A stretch of 14,949 bases of DNA from Acidimicrobiaceae bacterium (GTDB lineage: Bacteria > Actinomycetota > Acidimicrobiia > Acidimicrobiales > Ilumatobacteraceae), in assembly GCA_003154135.1 (NCBI GenBank), contig PMCN01000174.1:1-14949 (forward strand), given 5' to 3'. Position numbers and translations under genes: made by a program. Numbering within the stretch: position 1 is the stretch's first letter; each line of letters begins with the position of its first letter. This document shows positions 7,610-14,949 of this stretch, one piece after another. Under the pieces are notes generated by a model that saw only the letters and a program-made list of their open reading frames with translations, ran no database searches and was not told the DNA's origin.

Positions 7610-8751
7610 GGTACCTCGACGAGTTCCGCGACCCGGAACTGGCTGCCCGCCTCTTTGCCGACATCGCCCGTGCCACGACCCGGGAGTGGGCGATCATGGA
7701 GGTCTGCGGCGGTCAGACGCACGCGATCATCCGCAACGGCATCGACCAGTTGCTACCGCCCGCGATCGAGCTCATCCACGGACCGGGCTGTCCGGTGTGC
7801 GTGACGCCACTCGCGGTCATCGACAAGGCGCTGGCGATCGCCGGCATGCCCGACGTCGTCTTCTGCTCGTTCGGCGACATGTTGCGGGTGCCGGGTAGTG
7901 AGCACGACCTCTTCCAGGTGCGCAGCCATGGTGGCGACGTACGCGTGGTGTACTCGCCACTCGACGCAGTGCGCATCGCGGAGGACAATCCCGGCAAGCA
8001 GGTCGTGTTCTTCGCGATCGGGTTCGAGACCACAGCGCCCGCCAATGCGATGGCGGTGTTCCAGGCGCGGCAACGGGGGCTCACGAACTTCTCGCTGCTC
8101 GTCTCGCACGTGCTGGTTCCCCCGGCGATGGAGGCGATCATGTCGTCGTCGAACGGGTCGTCGAACGGGTCGCGCACGAGCCGGGTCGACGGCTTCCTCG
8201 CCGCCGGACACGTGTGCTCGGTGATGGGGTCGTGGCAGTACGAGCCGTTGGTCGAGCGCTACGGCGTGCCCATCGTCGTCACCGGGTTCGAGCCGCTCGA
8301 CGTGTTGGAAGGCATCCGGCGCGTCGTCATCCAACTCGAGGCGGGCACGGCCACGTTGGAGAACGCGTACCCGCGGGTGGTACAGGCGGCCGGCAACATC
8401 CCCGCACAGGCGATGATCAACGACGTGTTCGAGGTGTGCGACCGCACGTGGCGCGGCATCGGCGAGATCGCGGGGAGCGGCTGGCGGCTCAACGAGCGGT
8501 ATCGGGCGTTCGATGCCGAGGAGCGGTTCGATGTCGCTGCGATCGACTCACCCGAGTCCACTCGCTGCCGCAGCGGCGAGGTGCTGCAGGGCCTGATCAC
8601 GCCGCACGAATGCGAAGCGTTCGGCCGCGAGTGCACGCCGCGCACGCCGCTGGGCGCGACCATGGTGTCGAGCGAAGGGGCCTGCGCCGCGTACTACCAG
8701 TACCGCAGGCTCGACGCGACTGGCGTGGAACTGCGGGGCCGTGGTGGCTGA
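7606..8751 (+). CDS. hypD: Hydrogenase maturation iron-sulfur protein HypD
   Basis: HypD is the scaffold on which iron receives its two cyanide ligands and the CO, working with HypC and taking cyanide from HypE. The product is 381 residues, normal length. The conserved Cys34 lies in VCGGQTHAI, and GPGCPVC carries Cys62 and Cys65. The [4Fe-4S] and redox cysteines of the C-terminal half are present: [10 protein letters not shown] (Cys336, Cys343), Cys360 in EGAC, plus Cys321; Cys204 is in AGHVCSVMG. An unusual Ser/Asn/Gly/Arg-rich insertion (about 180-192) sits before [11 protein letters not shown] and is encoded partly by a 12-bp tandem repeat. The ATG overlaps the hypC stop as ATGA, and hypE begins inside the last codons. 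Confidence 0.97.
   Translation: MRYLDEFRDPELAARLFADIARATTREWAIMEVCGGQTHAIIRNGIDQLLPPAIELIHGPGCPVCVTPLAVIDKALAIAGMPDVVFCSFGDMLRVPGSEHDLFQVRSHGGDVRVVYSPLDAVRIAEDNPGKQVVFFAIGFETTAPANAMAVFQARQRGLTNFSLLVSHVLVPPAMEAIMSSSNGSSNGSRTSRVDGFLAAGHVCSVMGSWQYEPLVERYGVPIVVTGFEPLDVLEGIRRVVIQLEAGTATLENAYPRVVQAAGNIPAQAMINDVFEVCDRTWRGIGEIAGSGWRLNERYRAFDAEERFDVAAIDSPESTRCRSGEVLQGLITPHECEAFGRECTPRTPLGATMVSSEGACAAYYQYRRLDATGVELRGRGG
8146..8172 (+). repeat. 12-bp tandem repeat inside hypD
   Basis: TCGTCGAACGGG occurs at 8146-8157 and again at 8158-8169, followed by a further TCG. It is in frame and encodes two SSNG units, so it lengthens a surface-loop-like stretch of HypD without shifting the frame. It looks like a recent slippage duplication. 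Confidence 0.75.
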
Positions 8752-9802
8752 CGCACCGAACTTCGCCGGCTGGTCGTGTCCACTGCCGCTGCGCGACCAC
8801 GACCGCGTCACCATCGGGCACGGCGGCGGCGGGCAGCTGTCGAGCGAGCTCGTCGAGCACCTCTTCCTTCCCGCGTTCGGGGTGACCGCCGGATCGGAGC
8901 TGCGCGACTCAGCGCTCGTCGACCTCGGATCCGTGCGGCTCGCGTTCTCCACCGACTCGTACGTGGTGCGACCACTGTTCTTCCCCGGCGGCTGCATCGG
9001 CGACCTTGCCGTCAACGGCACGGTGAACGACGTCGCGATGAGCGGGGCGCAGCCGATCGCGCTGAGTGCTGGGTTCATCCTCGAGGAGGGGCTGGAGATC
9101 GCGGTGCTGGGCCGCATCGCGACCGACATGGGCAAGGCCGCGGAGTCGGCCGGAGTGCGCGTGGTCACCGGCGACACCAAGGTCGTCGACGCCGGTCTCG
9201 CCGACGGGCTCTACATCAACACCGCCGGCATCGGCATCATCCCCGAGGGCGTCGACATCCGACCGGCGCGCGCCGAGGTGGGCGACGTGGTCATCCTCAG
9301 CGGGCCGATCGGGCTGCACGGCATCGCCGTCATGTCGAAGCGCGAGAACCTCGAGTTCGGCACCGAGATCGTCAGCGACACGGCGCCCCTGCACGGGCTG
9401 GTGGCAGCGATGCTTGCGGCGAGCGCGCACGTGCACGTGCTGCGCGATCCCACTCGCGGCGGAGTGGCGGCGTCGTTGTGCGAGATCGCAGCCGCGGCGC
9501 GTGTGGGCATCGAGTTCGAGGAGACGCGGGTGCCGGTGCCGGAGCAGGTCGCGTCGGCCTGCTCGTTCCTGGGCCTCGACCCGATCGGCGTCGCCAACGA
9601 GGGCAAGCTCGTCGCGATCGTCGCGTCGCATGCGGTCGACGACGTGATCAACGCCATGCGCGACCACCAGTTCGGCCGGGAGGCTGTCGTGGTCGGCGTC
9701 GTCACGGCCGACCATCCAGGTGTGGTGGTCGCCCGCACGTCGTTCGGTGCACGCCGCGTGGTCGACCTCCCGTTGGGTGAGCAGCTGCCGCGCATCTGCT
9801 GA
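8741..9802 (+). CDS. hypE: Carbamoyl-dehydrating enzyme HypE
   Basis: HypE is carbamoylated by HypF on its C-terminal Cys, then uses ATP to dehydrate the thiocarboxamide to a thiocyanate, the donor of the cyanide ligand. The product is 353 residues and ends in PRIC, the required terminal cysteine. The ATP-binding N-terminal half of the PurM/AIR-synthase fold shows [13 protein letters not shown] (about 27-34), the [15 protein letters not shown] and VVTGDTKVV segments; the C-terminal half has [19 protein letters not shown]. The GTG at 8741 overlaps the end of hypD by 11 bases; a second GTG at 8744 directly follows, so the start is uncertain by one codon. It is the last gene of the hypFCDE operon. 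All key residues that I can see are intact. Confidence 0.97.
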   Translation: MVADAPNFAGWSCPLPLRDHDRVTIGHGGGGQLSSELVEHLFLPAFGVTAGSELRDSALVDLGSVRLAFSTDSYVVRPLFFPGGCIGDLAVNGTVNDVAMSGAQPIALSAGFILEEGLEIAVLGRIATDMGKAAESAGVRVVTGDTKVVDAGLADGLYINTAGIGIIPEGVDIRPARAEVGDVVILSGPIGLHGIAVMSKRENLEFGTEIVSDTAPLHGLVAAMLAASAHVHVLRDPTRGGVAASLCEIAAAARVGIEFEETRVPVPEQVASACSFLGLDPIGVANEGKLVAIVASHAVDDVINAMRDHQFGREAVVVGVVTADHPGVVVARTSFGARRVVDLPLGEQLPRIC

Positions 9803-9810
9803 CCCGCGTG

Positions 9811-9824
9811 TCGGCGCCCGCCGA
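9811..9824. terminator. Small hairpin at the end of the hyp operon
   Basis: TCGGC (9811-9815), loop GCCC, GCCGA (9820-9824): a short perfect GC stem within the 33-base gap between convergent hypE and the DinB-like gene. It has no T-run, so this is a weak two-way terminator candidate based on position. Confidence 0.3.
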
Positions 9825-9835
9825 TCAGGCGTGTG

Positions 9836-10375
9836 TCAGCGAGCGGAGCTGCGACCGGTGTAGGCGAGCAGCTTCTCCTGCGGCGAGGCGTGCTCGCCCA
9901 CGACCAGCTCCGGCTTGAAGATGCCGGGTCGTTGCTCATCCGTGAAGCGGCCGTGGATCATCTCGTAAGCCGCCCCCGCCAAGCCGTCCGGCATCGCCTC
10001 GTCCTGCGCTGTGGCTCGTGCGAGGTCCCAGCCGTGGAGCAGCATGTCGGTGAACGCGATGCCGAGCGTCGGGCCTGTCGTGTCGACGACTCCTGCCACA
10101 CCGAACGCACCGAGGACCTCCGCGCGGGCTTGCTGGAAGTCGGCAATGGGCTCGTCACTGAGGTGGGTGGCCGGCACGGGTGGCGGCGGCGAGACGTCGA
10201 GTCCCTGTGCGACGCCCAGGAAGTACTGCTGGCTGTCGAGCATGTGACTCATCAGCTCGCTGGTGTTCCACTCGTCGCACGGCGTCGAGGCATCCAGCTG
10301 TGCGACAGCGCCGCGCACCTTGGTGAGCGTCCACTCGCTCGCGCGTGCATACAGGTCGAGCATGTCATTGGCCAT
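9836..10375 (-). CDS. TIGR03086-like DinB/mycothiol-isomerase-fold metalloprotein
   Basis: The product is 179 residues. The ATG at 10373-10375 follows AAGGAG at nine bases. It matches the actinobacterial TIGR03086 group, related to mycothiol-dependent maleylpyruvate isomerase and DinB four-helix proteins. Visible features are PCDEWNTSELMSHM (His44 as the first likely metal ligand) and DMLLHGWDLARA (Asp110 and His114 as the second and third ligands, four apart), with the usual four-helix pattern. Such proteins bind a divalent metal and are thought to act on thiol adducts, but the substrate of this group is generally unknown. It lies 71 bases downstream of the membrane-protein gene on the same strand and is convergent with hypE. 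The sequence gives no functional link to either. Confidence 0.88.
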   Translation of the reverse strand: MANDMLDLYARASEWTLTKVRGAVAQLDASTPCDEWNTSELMSHMLDSQQYFLGVAQGLDVSPPPPVPATHLSDEPIADFQQARAEVLGAFGVAGVVDTTGPTLGIAFTDMLLHGWDLARATAQDEAMPDGLAGAAYEMIHGRFTDEQRPGIFKPELVVGEHASPQEKLLAYTGRSSAR

Positions 10376-10446
10376 CCGATGTGGCTCCTTGTCCGAGAGT
10401 GTGAGTCGTCGATACCCGGTGACGCCCGAGTTCAGACGTGCGCGGA

Positions 10447-12219
10447 TCAGCGTGAGCAGGTGGTGCCGGACATCCGGTACACGTAGACGGTCTCGTCGAT
10501 CCACCACAGGTAGCGGTTCCAGTGCAGCGTCTCCACGAGGGTGCCGTTCGGTGATGTGATCGGCGATGCGGTCACCACCGCGCACACCTGGGGCATCTGC
10601 ACGTATGCCGTCCACCACGCCACCAGCGGGTCGTCGCCGTGTGGAACCTGGTTGAGGTTGTCCTTCGTGGAATGTGCCCCCGACCACTCGAAGCCGCCGT
10701 CGACCTCGTTGGCCGGCAGGCCGCTACGCACCGCATCGCTCGCGGCCTGCCAACGGGCGGCGTCGAACGCGTTGCTGTTCAGGGTGAGGGCGAGCGCACT
10801 GGCGGCGGCCGACACGAGCAGCGCCCCTCCGAGTACGCCGGCCAGTCGCGAGTGCGTCGCTGCGGCATCGTCGTCGTCCGCGATCGGACGCCGGCTCATG
10901 ATGCTCAACGAGCCGGTGAAGACGAGGGGCCAGATGTAACGGTCGAACAGGACGTCGTTCCACACGGCGGCCACGACCAGCAGGCCGACGCTGGCCGCGA
11001 CGTGCAACGCCAGCAGTCGCCCGACCGGATCGACGGTCACCGGGTCGTCGCGCCGATCGCGGTACGTGCGCACGCGCAGGAGCGTCCACTCCGTCAGCAA
11101 CGCGCCGCACACGACGGTCGACGCCATCGCCACGCCGATGATCACGTGCCACCACACGGTGGGCAGGACGACGGGCCGCACGCCGAGGGCGAGCTTGTTG
11201 CCGTTGATGCCGATGGGCTCCAGGTAGTCGCCCATCAACCAGCGATTCGCAACACCGAGGTCGGCTGCGAGCAGCGGCGCCAGCAGCAGCACGAACGCAC
11301 CGATGGCCGCACCGATCAAGCGCGACCTGCGATGCGCCGGCCGCCACCAGCGGGGCAGGCTGAGCACCACCGCCGGCGCGAGCACGAGGCTCACGGTGAT
11401 GAGCATCGTGACGATGAGCAGACCCGACCTGGTCAGATCGCGGTTGCCGTGATAGCGCTCGATGTTCGGCTGCAGGCGGTGCCACTGCCACAGGACTGCG
11501 CACGCCACCGCAAAGACTCCGCTCCCGATCAGCGTCCACCTGCGCCGAGTGCCACGCTCGACGCTGAGCATCGTCACGATCACCACGAGCGGCGCCGCCA
11601 AGGTGAGCTCGCGGATGCTGAACGCCCAGAAGCCGGCGAGCAGGGCCGCCGCAAAGAGCGCGGCGCGTCGTCGACCCGAGCCGGCGAGCGCGGCCGCGCC
11701 CAACGCGAGGCAGATCAACTGCAGCGACATCGACGGTGGATCGGTGTTGAACGTCGACGCGTCGCGTACCACGCCGGGGAACGCAGCCAGCATGCCGACG
11801 ACGAGCAGCGAGCGGCCCACTCCGAGACGGGTGCGGGCGAGCAGGTAGGCGGCCGCGATGCCGAACGCGACGAGCACCGACACCGACACGTCGAGCACCC
11901 ACTGGTGCTCACCGAAGACGGCGAGGAAGGGCTGTGCCCAGAGCAGCTGACCGACGACCGTCATCGGTCCCCAGTTGATGAAGTGGAACGAGCCGGTGCG
12001 GTGCAGGGAGAGCGCCTCGCGGGCGAAGCCCCAGTCGTCGGTGCGCGCCACGTCGGTCGTGCGTGCGGCAACGGCGAGGATCCACGACAGGCCGACCACG
12101 GTGGCCGCGGCGGCGGCGGCGATCATGTGATCGCGATGCCAAGTTCTCGGGTGGTCGAGCGACACCTGAGCGACGGTACTCCGTGGCGAGCGGCCGAGAG
12201 TGGGTTGCGCGACCGACAT
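10447..12219 (-). CDS. Polytopic membrane protein, putative GT-C-fold glycosyltransferase
   Basis: The product is 590 residues from the ATG at 12219. In-frame GTG 12165 (GGAG about 13 bases upstream) and ATG 12126 (just before the first membrane segment) are real alternatives, and the stretch before 12126 has weaker third-position GC. There are about ten or more hydrophobic segments, then a soluble C-terminal part of some 100 residues. An Asp pair follows the first membrane helix (RTDDWGF, Asp61-Asp62), and a later external loop has RDASTFNTDPPS. Acidic residues at these places are typical of GT-C enzymes that use polyprenyl-phosphate sugars (PMT/ArnT-like); that role is inferred from layout only. 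It probably glycosylates envelope material from the outer face of the membrane. I cannot name the substrate or assign a family with certainty. Confidence 0.7.
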   Translation of the reverse strand: MSVAQPTLGRSPRSTVAQVSLDHPRTWHRDHMIAAAAAATVVGLSWILAVAARTTDVARTDDWGFAREALSLHRTGSFHFINWGPMTVVGQLLWAQPFLAVFGEHQWVLDVSVSVLVAFGIAAAYLLARTRLGVGRSLLVVGMLAAFPGVVRDASTFNTDPPSMSLQLICLALGAAALAGSGRRRAALFAAALLAGFWAFSIRELTLAAPLVVIVTMLSVERGTRRRWTLIGSGVFAVACAVLWQWHRLQPNIERYHGNRDLTRSGLLIVTMLITVSLVLAPAVVLSLPRWWRPAHRRSRLIGAAIGAFVLLLAPLLAADLGVANRWLMGDYLEPIGINGNKLALGVRPVVLPTVWWHVIIGVAMASTVVCGALLTEWTLLRVRTYRDRRDDPVTVDPVGRLLALHVAASVGLLVVAAVWNDVLFDRYIWPLVFTGSLSIMSRRPIADDDDAAATHSRLAGVLGGALLVSAAASALALTLNSNAFDAARWQAASDAVRSGLPANEVDGGFEWSGAHSTKDNLNQVPHGDDPLVAWWTAYVQMPQVCAVVTASPITSPNGTLVETLHWNRYLWWIDETVYVYRMSGTTCSR

Positions 12220-12234
12220 GTCAGGATGAGCCGC

Positions 12235-13152
12235 ATGGCTGATGGCTTCGACACACCGATCACCCGCGACGGCGACAGGCTGCTCGGGCCCTTCCGGGCT
12301 CCTCGTCAGATGCTGGCCGATCAGCAGTACGACGGGCACGCCAGCGTGCACGACGAAGCGAGTGCGAGCGCGCTCGGTCTCGCCGGCGCGCCGATCGAAG
12401 GGCCGACGCACTTCAGCCAGTTCGACCCGTTGGCGGTCGAGCTGTGGGGTAGCGAGTGGTTCGAACGCGGCTGCATCAGCGCGCACTTCGAGAACATGGT
12501 GATCGAGGGCGAGTCGGTGCAGGCGACGCTCACGCCGGCGAGCGCGGGTGCCGCACGCGGTGTGGCGACGAAGCAGACGGGCGAGTCGGTGCTCACCGCG
12601 TCGCTCACGCTGGGCGACGAGCCCACAGAGCTGGGCGGCAGGCTGGCGCGGATGCTCGAGAAGGACCCGGGCGAGCTGTTCATCGTCGACCGGCTGCAGG
12701 TGGGCTGGGTGTCACCCGTGTCGACCACATCGATGCCGTACGACGAGTCGAACGGCAACCTCTACCCGTTCTCGTTGGCCGACAAGGTGCGGCTGATGAC
12801 CGAACCGTCGCCGTGGTACGTGCCCGGCGCGGCGTCGCCGTGGGGCCGGGCAGTCGTGCCCACCGAGATGCTCAGCGTGCTGGCGCACAAGGGCGGCGTG
12901 CACCTGCCGGTACGTGGCCCGGCACTGGGTCTGTTCATCGACCTCGAGGTGCGCCGCCACTCGCCCGTGTTCGTCGACGACACCTACACGCTCACCCACG
13001 AGATCGTCGGTGTCAGCCAGAGCCGTCGGGTGGAGAGCTACTGGACGCGCAGCCGACTGCTCGACGCTGCCGGCTCGCCCGCGGCGACCGTGCTGTTGCA
13101 CCAGGGTGTGTTCAAGGCCTCGTACACCGGCTACCCCGCCGACCGCCTCTGA
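12235..13152 (+). CDS. Double-hotdog MaoC-like protein
   Basis: The product is 305 residues from the ATG at 12235, which has AGGA eight bases upstream. An in-frame ATG at 12226 lacks that spacing. The N-terminal half (about 20-125) reads as a MaoC-type hotdog: YDGHASVHDEASASALGLAGAPIEGPTHF has the family's D/H-containing front segment, and FENMVIEGESVQATL is the following strand pair. The C-terminal half (about 215-300: LFIDLEVRRHSPVFVDDTYTL, RVESYWTRSRLLD, LLHQGVFKAS) looks like a second hotdog. Family members are (R)-specific enoyl-CoA hydratases or acyl-CoA thioesterase relatives acting on fatty or other acyl-CoAs. Whether the catalytic pair is complete here is unclear. It is divergent from the membrane protein and ends nine bases from the convergent regulator. 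Confidence 0.75.
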   Translation: MADGFDTPITRDGDRLLGPFRAPRQMLADQQYDGHASVHDEASASALGLAGAPIEGPTHFSQFDPLAVELWGSEWFERGCISAHFENMVIEGESVQATLTPASAGAARGVATKQTGESVLTASLTLGDEPTELGGRLARMLEKDPGELFIVDRLQVGWVSPVSTTSMPYDESNGNLYPFSLADKVRLMTEPSPWYVPGAASPWGRAVVPTEMLSVLAHKGGVHLPVRGPALGLFIDLEVRRHSPVFVDDTYTLTHEIVGVSQSRRVESYWTRSRLLDAAGSPAATVLLHQGVFKASYTGYPADRL

Positions 13153-13161
13153 CGGGTACTG

Positions 13162-13677
13162 CTACGCCGACGCGTAGAGCGCGACCGTGCGGGTCGCGCG
13201 ATCGACGACTTCGTCGCGCAGCGCGGCAGGCGCGACGACGCGGACGTGCGGGCCGAGCGCGAGCAGCTCGAGCGTCGCACCCTCGACGGTGCCGATCGGA
13301 AACGTGGCGTCGAGCCAGCCGTCGTGAGGGGCCGTCGAGCGGCGTACGCGCAGCGGTTGCAGGTGACCGAGCACCACGGCCAACCGATGCCCTTCGGGCG
13401 TGAGCTGCACGTGTGCGCGTCGCGTGTGGCCGCGGCGACGATCGGTCGGGTGCCAGCTCTCTGGGCTCGGCAGGTCGGGCCGATAGCCGTCGAGCAGCTG
13501 GAACCCCCCGCCTGGTCCGCGCACCGCATACACCGGCACGCCCGCCCCCGACAGCTCGTCGATGTCGCGCAGCACCGTTCGCTCGCTCACCTCCAACTCG
13601 GCCGCCAGCTCTGCGGCCGTCGTGCGGCCACGCCGCTGCAGGACGAGCATCAGCGTGATGAGCCGGCCTGCGCGCAT
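13162..13677 (-). CDS. Short YafY-type helix-turn-helix transcriptional regulator
   Basis: The product is 171 residues from the ATG at 13677, where the family's usual [14 protein letters not shown] opening begins. An ATG ten codons upstream (13707) is possible but would place the start within the palindrome. The N-terminal HTH_11/DeoR-like domain (about 3-60) has [23 protein letters not shown], followed by the [12 protein letters not shown] wing. The C-terminal part (WLDATFPIG...[22 protein letters not shown]) resembles the WCX domain that ends WYL proteins. The central WYL domain of full-length members (about 300 residues) is absent, so it belongs to the short HTH-WCX form. It is divergent from a small conserved gene, with a perfect palindrome between them, so it probably controls itself and that neighbour. 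Confidence 0.88.
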   Translation of the reverse strand: MRAGRLITLMLVLQRRGRTTAAELAAELEVSERTVLRDIDELSGAGVPVYAVRGPGGGFQLLDGYRPDLPSPESWHPTDRRRGHTRRAHVQLTPEGHRLAVVLGHLQPLRVRRSTAPHDGWLDATFPIGTVEGATLELLALGPHVRVVAPAALRDEVVDRATRTVALYASA

Positions 13678-13706
13678 CCGTCGAGTGTCGCAGAAGTTCG
13701 AATTCA

Positions 13707-13721
13707 TGACAAGAGATGTCA
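13707..13721. promoter_or_regulatory. TGACA-N5-TGTCA palindrome, candidate operator
   Basis: The sequence TGACAAGAGATGTCA has two perfect five-base arms, TGACA and TGTCA, around AGAGA. It lies 30 bases from the regulator start on one side and 61 bases from the small conserved gene on the other. This is where an operator shared by divergent promoters would be. Assigning it to the YafY-type protein is inference from position and symmetry. Confidence 0.6.
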
Positions 13722-13782
13722 GTCTTCGATCTCTACAGTGCCACTACCGGTGCGAGTTCCCCGACAGAAGGATGTGGACCCC

Positions 13783-14196
13783 ATGAGCGACGTCGACGGC
13801 AGCGGCACCCCGGACGACCCGTGGCTCCTCACCACCCCGCCGGGCTCGTCGCAGTTCGAGGCCCATCGCGACACCGCGGCGTCGCCCCCCGTCCTGGTGG
13901 TGCGGGTCGGCTCCACGCGGCTCGAGTACGACCTGCGGTGCATCGACGATCTCCACGCGATGCTCGTCGCTCACGGCGACTGGATGCCGTTGGGCAACGC
14001 CGACGAGCAGAAGGACGCGACACCAGGCACGGTGGAGGCGTGGGGCCGGTCGAGCGACAACCCGGTCGGCGGCTGGTACGGACTGAAGAAGGGTCTGCGC
14101 GGCCGCTTCGGCAGCTACGTGCCACCTGTTCTCGAGGTGCTCGGCCTCGCCGAGGTGGAGCACAACGCGCGCAACAACCGCATGCGCGCTCGCTGA
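13783..14196 (+). CDS. Small conserved protein of unknown function, divergent from YafY regulator
   Basis: The product is 137 residues. The ATG at 13783 is preceded by AAGGA, about ten bases upstream. It is soluble, with no signal peptide or membrane segment. It opens with SGTPDDPWLLTTPPGSSQF and carries LEYDLRCIDDLHAMLVAHGDWMPLGNADEQK, then AWGRSSDNPVGGWYGLKKGLRGRFGSYVPPVLEVLGLAEVEHN. This arrangement looks like a conserved actinobacterial family that I recall only as a domain of unknown function. No catalytic motif is obvious. The invariant-looking GGWYGLKKGLRGRFG basic patch suggests binding of nucleic acid or a phosphorylated ligand, but that is a guess. Its closest clue is the divergent regulator and shared palindrome, which suggest inducible expression. 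Confidence 0.82.
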   Translation: MSDVDGSGTPDDPWLLTTPPGSSQFEAHRDTAASPPVLVVRVGSTRLEYDLRCIDDLHAMLVAHGDWMPLGNADEQKDATPGTVEAWGRSSDNPVGGWYGLKKGLRGRFGSYVPPVLEVLGLAEVEHNARNNRMRAR

Positions 14197-14244
14197 TCGT
14201 TGCAAGCGGTGCGGCCAACGGCGTCGTCGTGGGAGACTGCATCG

Positions 14245-14544
14245 ATGGAACCCGTGCTGCGACGACTCAACGACGACGAGATCGCCGGCGCCCTCGCGCA
14301 GCTCGAAGGATGGATGGTGGTCGACGGCAAGCTGTCGCGCGAGTACGTCTTCGCCGACTTCGTCGAGGCCATCGGGTTCATGATGCGAGCGGCGATCGCG
14401 GCCGAGAAGATGAACCACCATCCCGAGTGGTCGAACACTTACCGCCGGGTCAACGTGCACCTGATCACCCACGACGTCGCCGGCATCAGCCCGCTCGACG
14501 TGCAGCTCGCCCGCACCATGGACGAGCTCGCCGCGCCCGCCTGA
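14245..14544 (+). CDS. Pterin-4a-carbinolamine dehydratase
   Basis: The product is 99 residues, the usual length of this enzyme. It dehydrates 4a-hydroxytetrahydropterin to quinonoid dihydropterin, recycling the cofactor of aromatic amino acid hydroxylases; some members have other or unknown roles. Key residues are visible: EKMNHHPEW (54-62), with the catalytic His58-His59-Pro60, and NTYRRVNVHLITHD with the T-x-D motif at 75-77, followed by GISPLDVQLA. The ATG at 14245 has GGGAG nine bases upstream. No pterin-dependent hydroxylase lies in the window, so its partner is unknown. It is followed by the repeat and hairpin cluster. Confidence 0.94.
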   Translation: MEPVLRRLNDDEIAGALAQLEGWMVVDGKLSREYVFADFVEAIGFMMRAAIAAEKMNHHPEWSNTYRRVNVHLITHDVAGISPLDVQLARTMDELAAPA

Positions 14545-14546
14545 CC

Positions 14547-14651
14547 CGTCGACTCCCCGGCTTCTGGGCAGGATTCCCGCCAAATCGGCTTCTGGGCAGG
14601 ATTCCTGACGGAATGCGACGGCGGAGCTGCCCAGAACCGGCCCCGTCGACG
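14547..14651. repeat. Repeat and nested inverted-repeat cluster between two genes
   Basis: A 20-bp unit CGGCTTCTGGGCAGGATTCC is present twice in direct order (14558-14577, 14586-14605). An inverted partner CTGCCCAGAACCGG lies at 14627-14640 and can pair with either copy over ten perfect bases (TTCTGGGCAG), or over fourteen with a one-base bulge using copy 1. Outside these, CGTCGAC (14547-14553) pairs with GTCGACG (14645-14651). Inside, ATTCC-tgac-GGAAT (14601-14614) forms a small hairpin. Lying three bases after the dehydratase stop, it may act as a transcription terminator, or be a copy of a dispersed palindromic repeat. No T-run follows. Confidence 0.7.
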
Positions 14652-14673
14652 GCGGAGCGTTAGGTTCGTCGGT

Positions 14674-14949
14674 GTGGTGACGGTGTTCGTGACGCACAAC
14701 CCGGAGGACCTCGACGCGTACTACGGGCGCGCCCTGCCGGCACTGCAGGCGATCGCGCACGTGGTGGTCAACCCGCTGAAGCGCGACCTCACCACGGGCG
14801 AGCTGATCGCCGCCGCGGCGGGCTGCGACGTGATCGTCGCCCATCGGTCGACGCCTGGCGAGGCCGAGCTGTTCGACGCGCTGCCCGGCCTGCTCGCGTT
14901 CCTGCGGTGCGCCGTCGACATCAGCACCGTCGACGTGTCGGCTGCGAGC
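14674..14949 (+). CDS. D-isomer-specific 2-hydroxyacid dehydrogenase, N-terminal part (runs off window)
   Basis: Ninety-two codons are present before the edge. GTG at 14674 (MVTVFVTHNPEDLDAYYG) or the next GTG at 14677 can start it; AGG at 14662 gives a modest ribosome-binding site. The visible part is the flanking catalytic domain: CDVIVAHRSTPGEAELFDALPGLLAFLRCAVDISTVDVSAAS matches the usual pattern of an acidic loop, then a Leu-rich strand, then an Arg-containing strand ending in a VDISTVDV-like motif, just before the NAD-binding half. Full proteins have some 310-350 residues and reduce or oxidise D-2-hydroxyacids (phosphoglycerate, glycerate and similar) with NAD(P). The substrate cannot be told from this part. 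The repeat cluster lies in its 5' region. Confidence 0.8.
   Translation, partial: MVTVFVTHNPEDLDAYYGRALPALQAIAHVVVNPLKRDLTTGELIAAAAGCDVIVAHRSTPGEAELFDALPGLLAFLRCAVDISTVDVSAAS

Noticed and set aside
8146..8172. Possible CRISPR or minisatellite array
   Set aside because: There are only two full 12-bp units, contiguous and in frame inside hypD, with no spacers.
10639..12234. Upstream extension of the hotdog protein to 837 codons
   Set aside because: The extension is antisense to the membrane-protein gene and Arg/His-rich. Homology-like sequence begins only at the ATG with the ribosome-binding site at 12235.
14545..14672. Possible transposon end or attachment site
   Set aside because: No transposase or integrase lies nearby, no target duplication is visible and no tRNA gene is present. 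A palindromic repeat or terminator explains the symmetry better.

Overview
The window is high-GC DNA with dense, divergently and convergently packed genes, GTG starts beside ATG, and a protein of the TIGR03086 (mycothiol-dependent maleylpyruvate isomerase-like) type. This fits Actinomycetota. A deeply branching lineage such as Acidimicrobiia is my inference, not shown by any marker gene here. There is no rRNA, tRNA, CRISPR array, transposase or integrase that I can see. No gap without a gene exceeds about 170 bases.

Layout. (1) 1-1579, minus strand: the N-terminal part of an amidohydrolase-2 family enzyme, preceded by a small exported Gly/Pro/Thr-rich protein, with a hairpin between them. (2) 1715-3618, plus strand: an OmpR-type response regulator and its histidine kinase, translationally coupled and divergent from the exported protein. 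The shared intergenic region carries an 11-bp tandem repeat that looks like an OmpR/PhoB-class binding site. (3) 3653-4813, minus strand: a lipoprotein that appears to hold two related C-terminal domains. (4) 4984-9802, plus strand: a tight hypF-hypC-hypD-hypE operon for making the Fe(CN)2CO part of the [NiFe]-hydrogenase active site. No hydrogenase structural genes and no hypA or hypB lie in the window. (5) 9836-12219, minus strand: a DinB/TIGR03086-like protein and a large polytopic membrane protein with GT-C glycosyltransferase features. (6) 12235-13152, plus strand: a double-hotdog MaoC-like protein. (7) 13162-14196: a short YafY-type regulator divergent from a small conserved protein, with a perfect TGACA-N5-TGTCA palindrome between them. 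(8) 14245-14949, plus strand: pterin-4a-carbinolamine dehydratase, then a repeat and hairpin cluster, then the start of a D-2-hydroxyacid dehydrogenase.

Working together. HypF and HypE make the cyanide ligand: HypF carbamoylates the C-terminal Cys of HypE, which is present here, and HypE dehydrates it to a thiocyanate. HypC and HypD carry and assemble the iron centre. The two-component system probably senses an envelope signal and may control the divergent exported protein. The YafY-type protein probably controls itself and its small divergent neighbour. The rest looks like ordinary chromosomal accessory metabolism. I found no clear sign of a wholly new defence or mobile system. The best leads are the 14547-14651 repeat/hairpin cluster, the two candidate operators, and the exported protein next to the two-component system.
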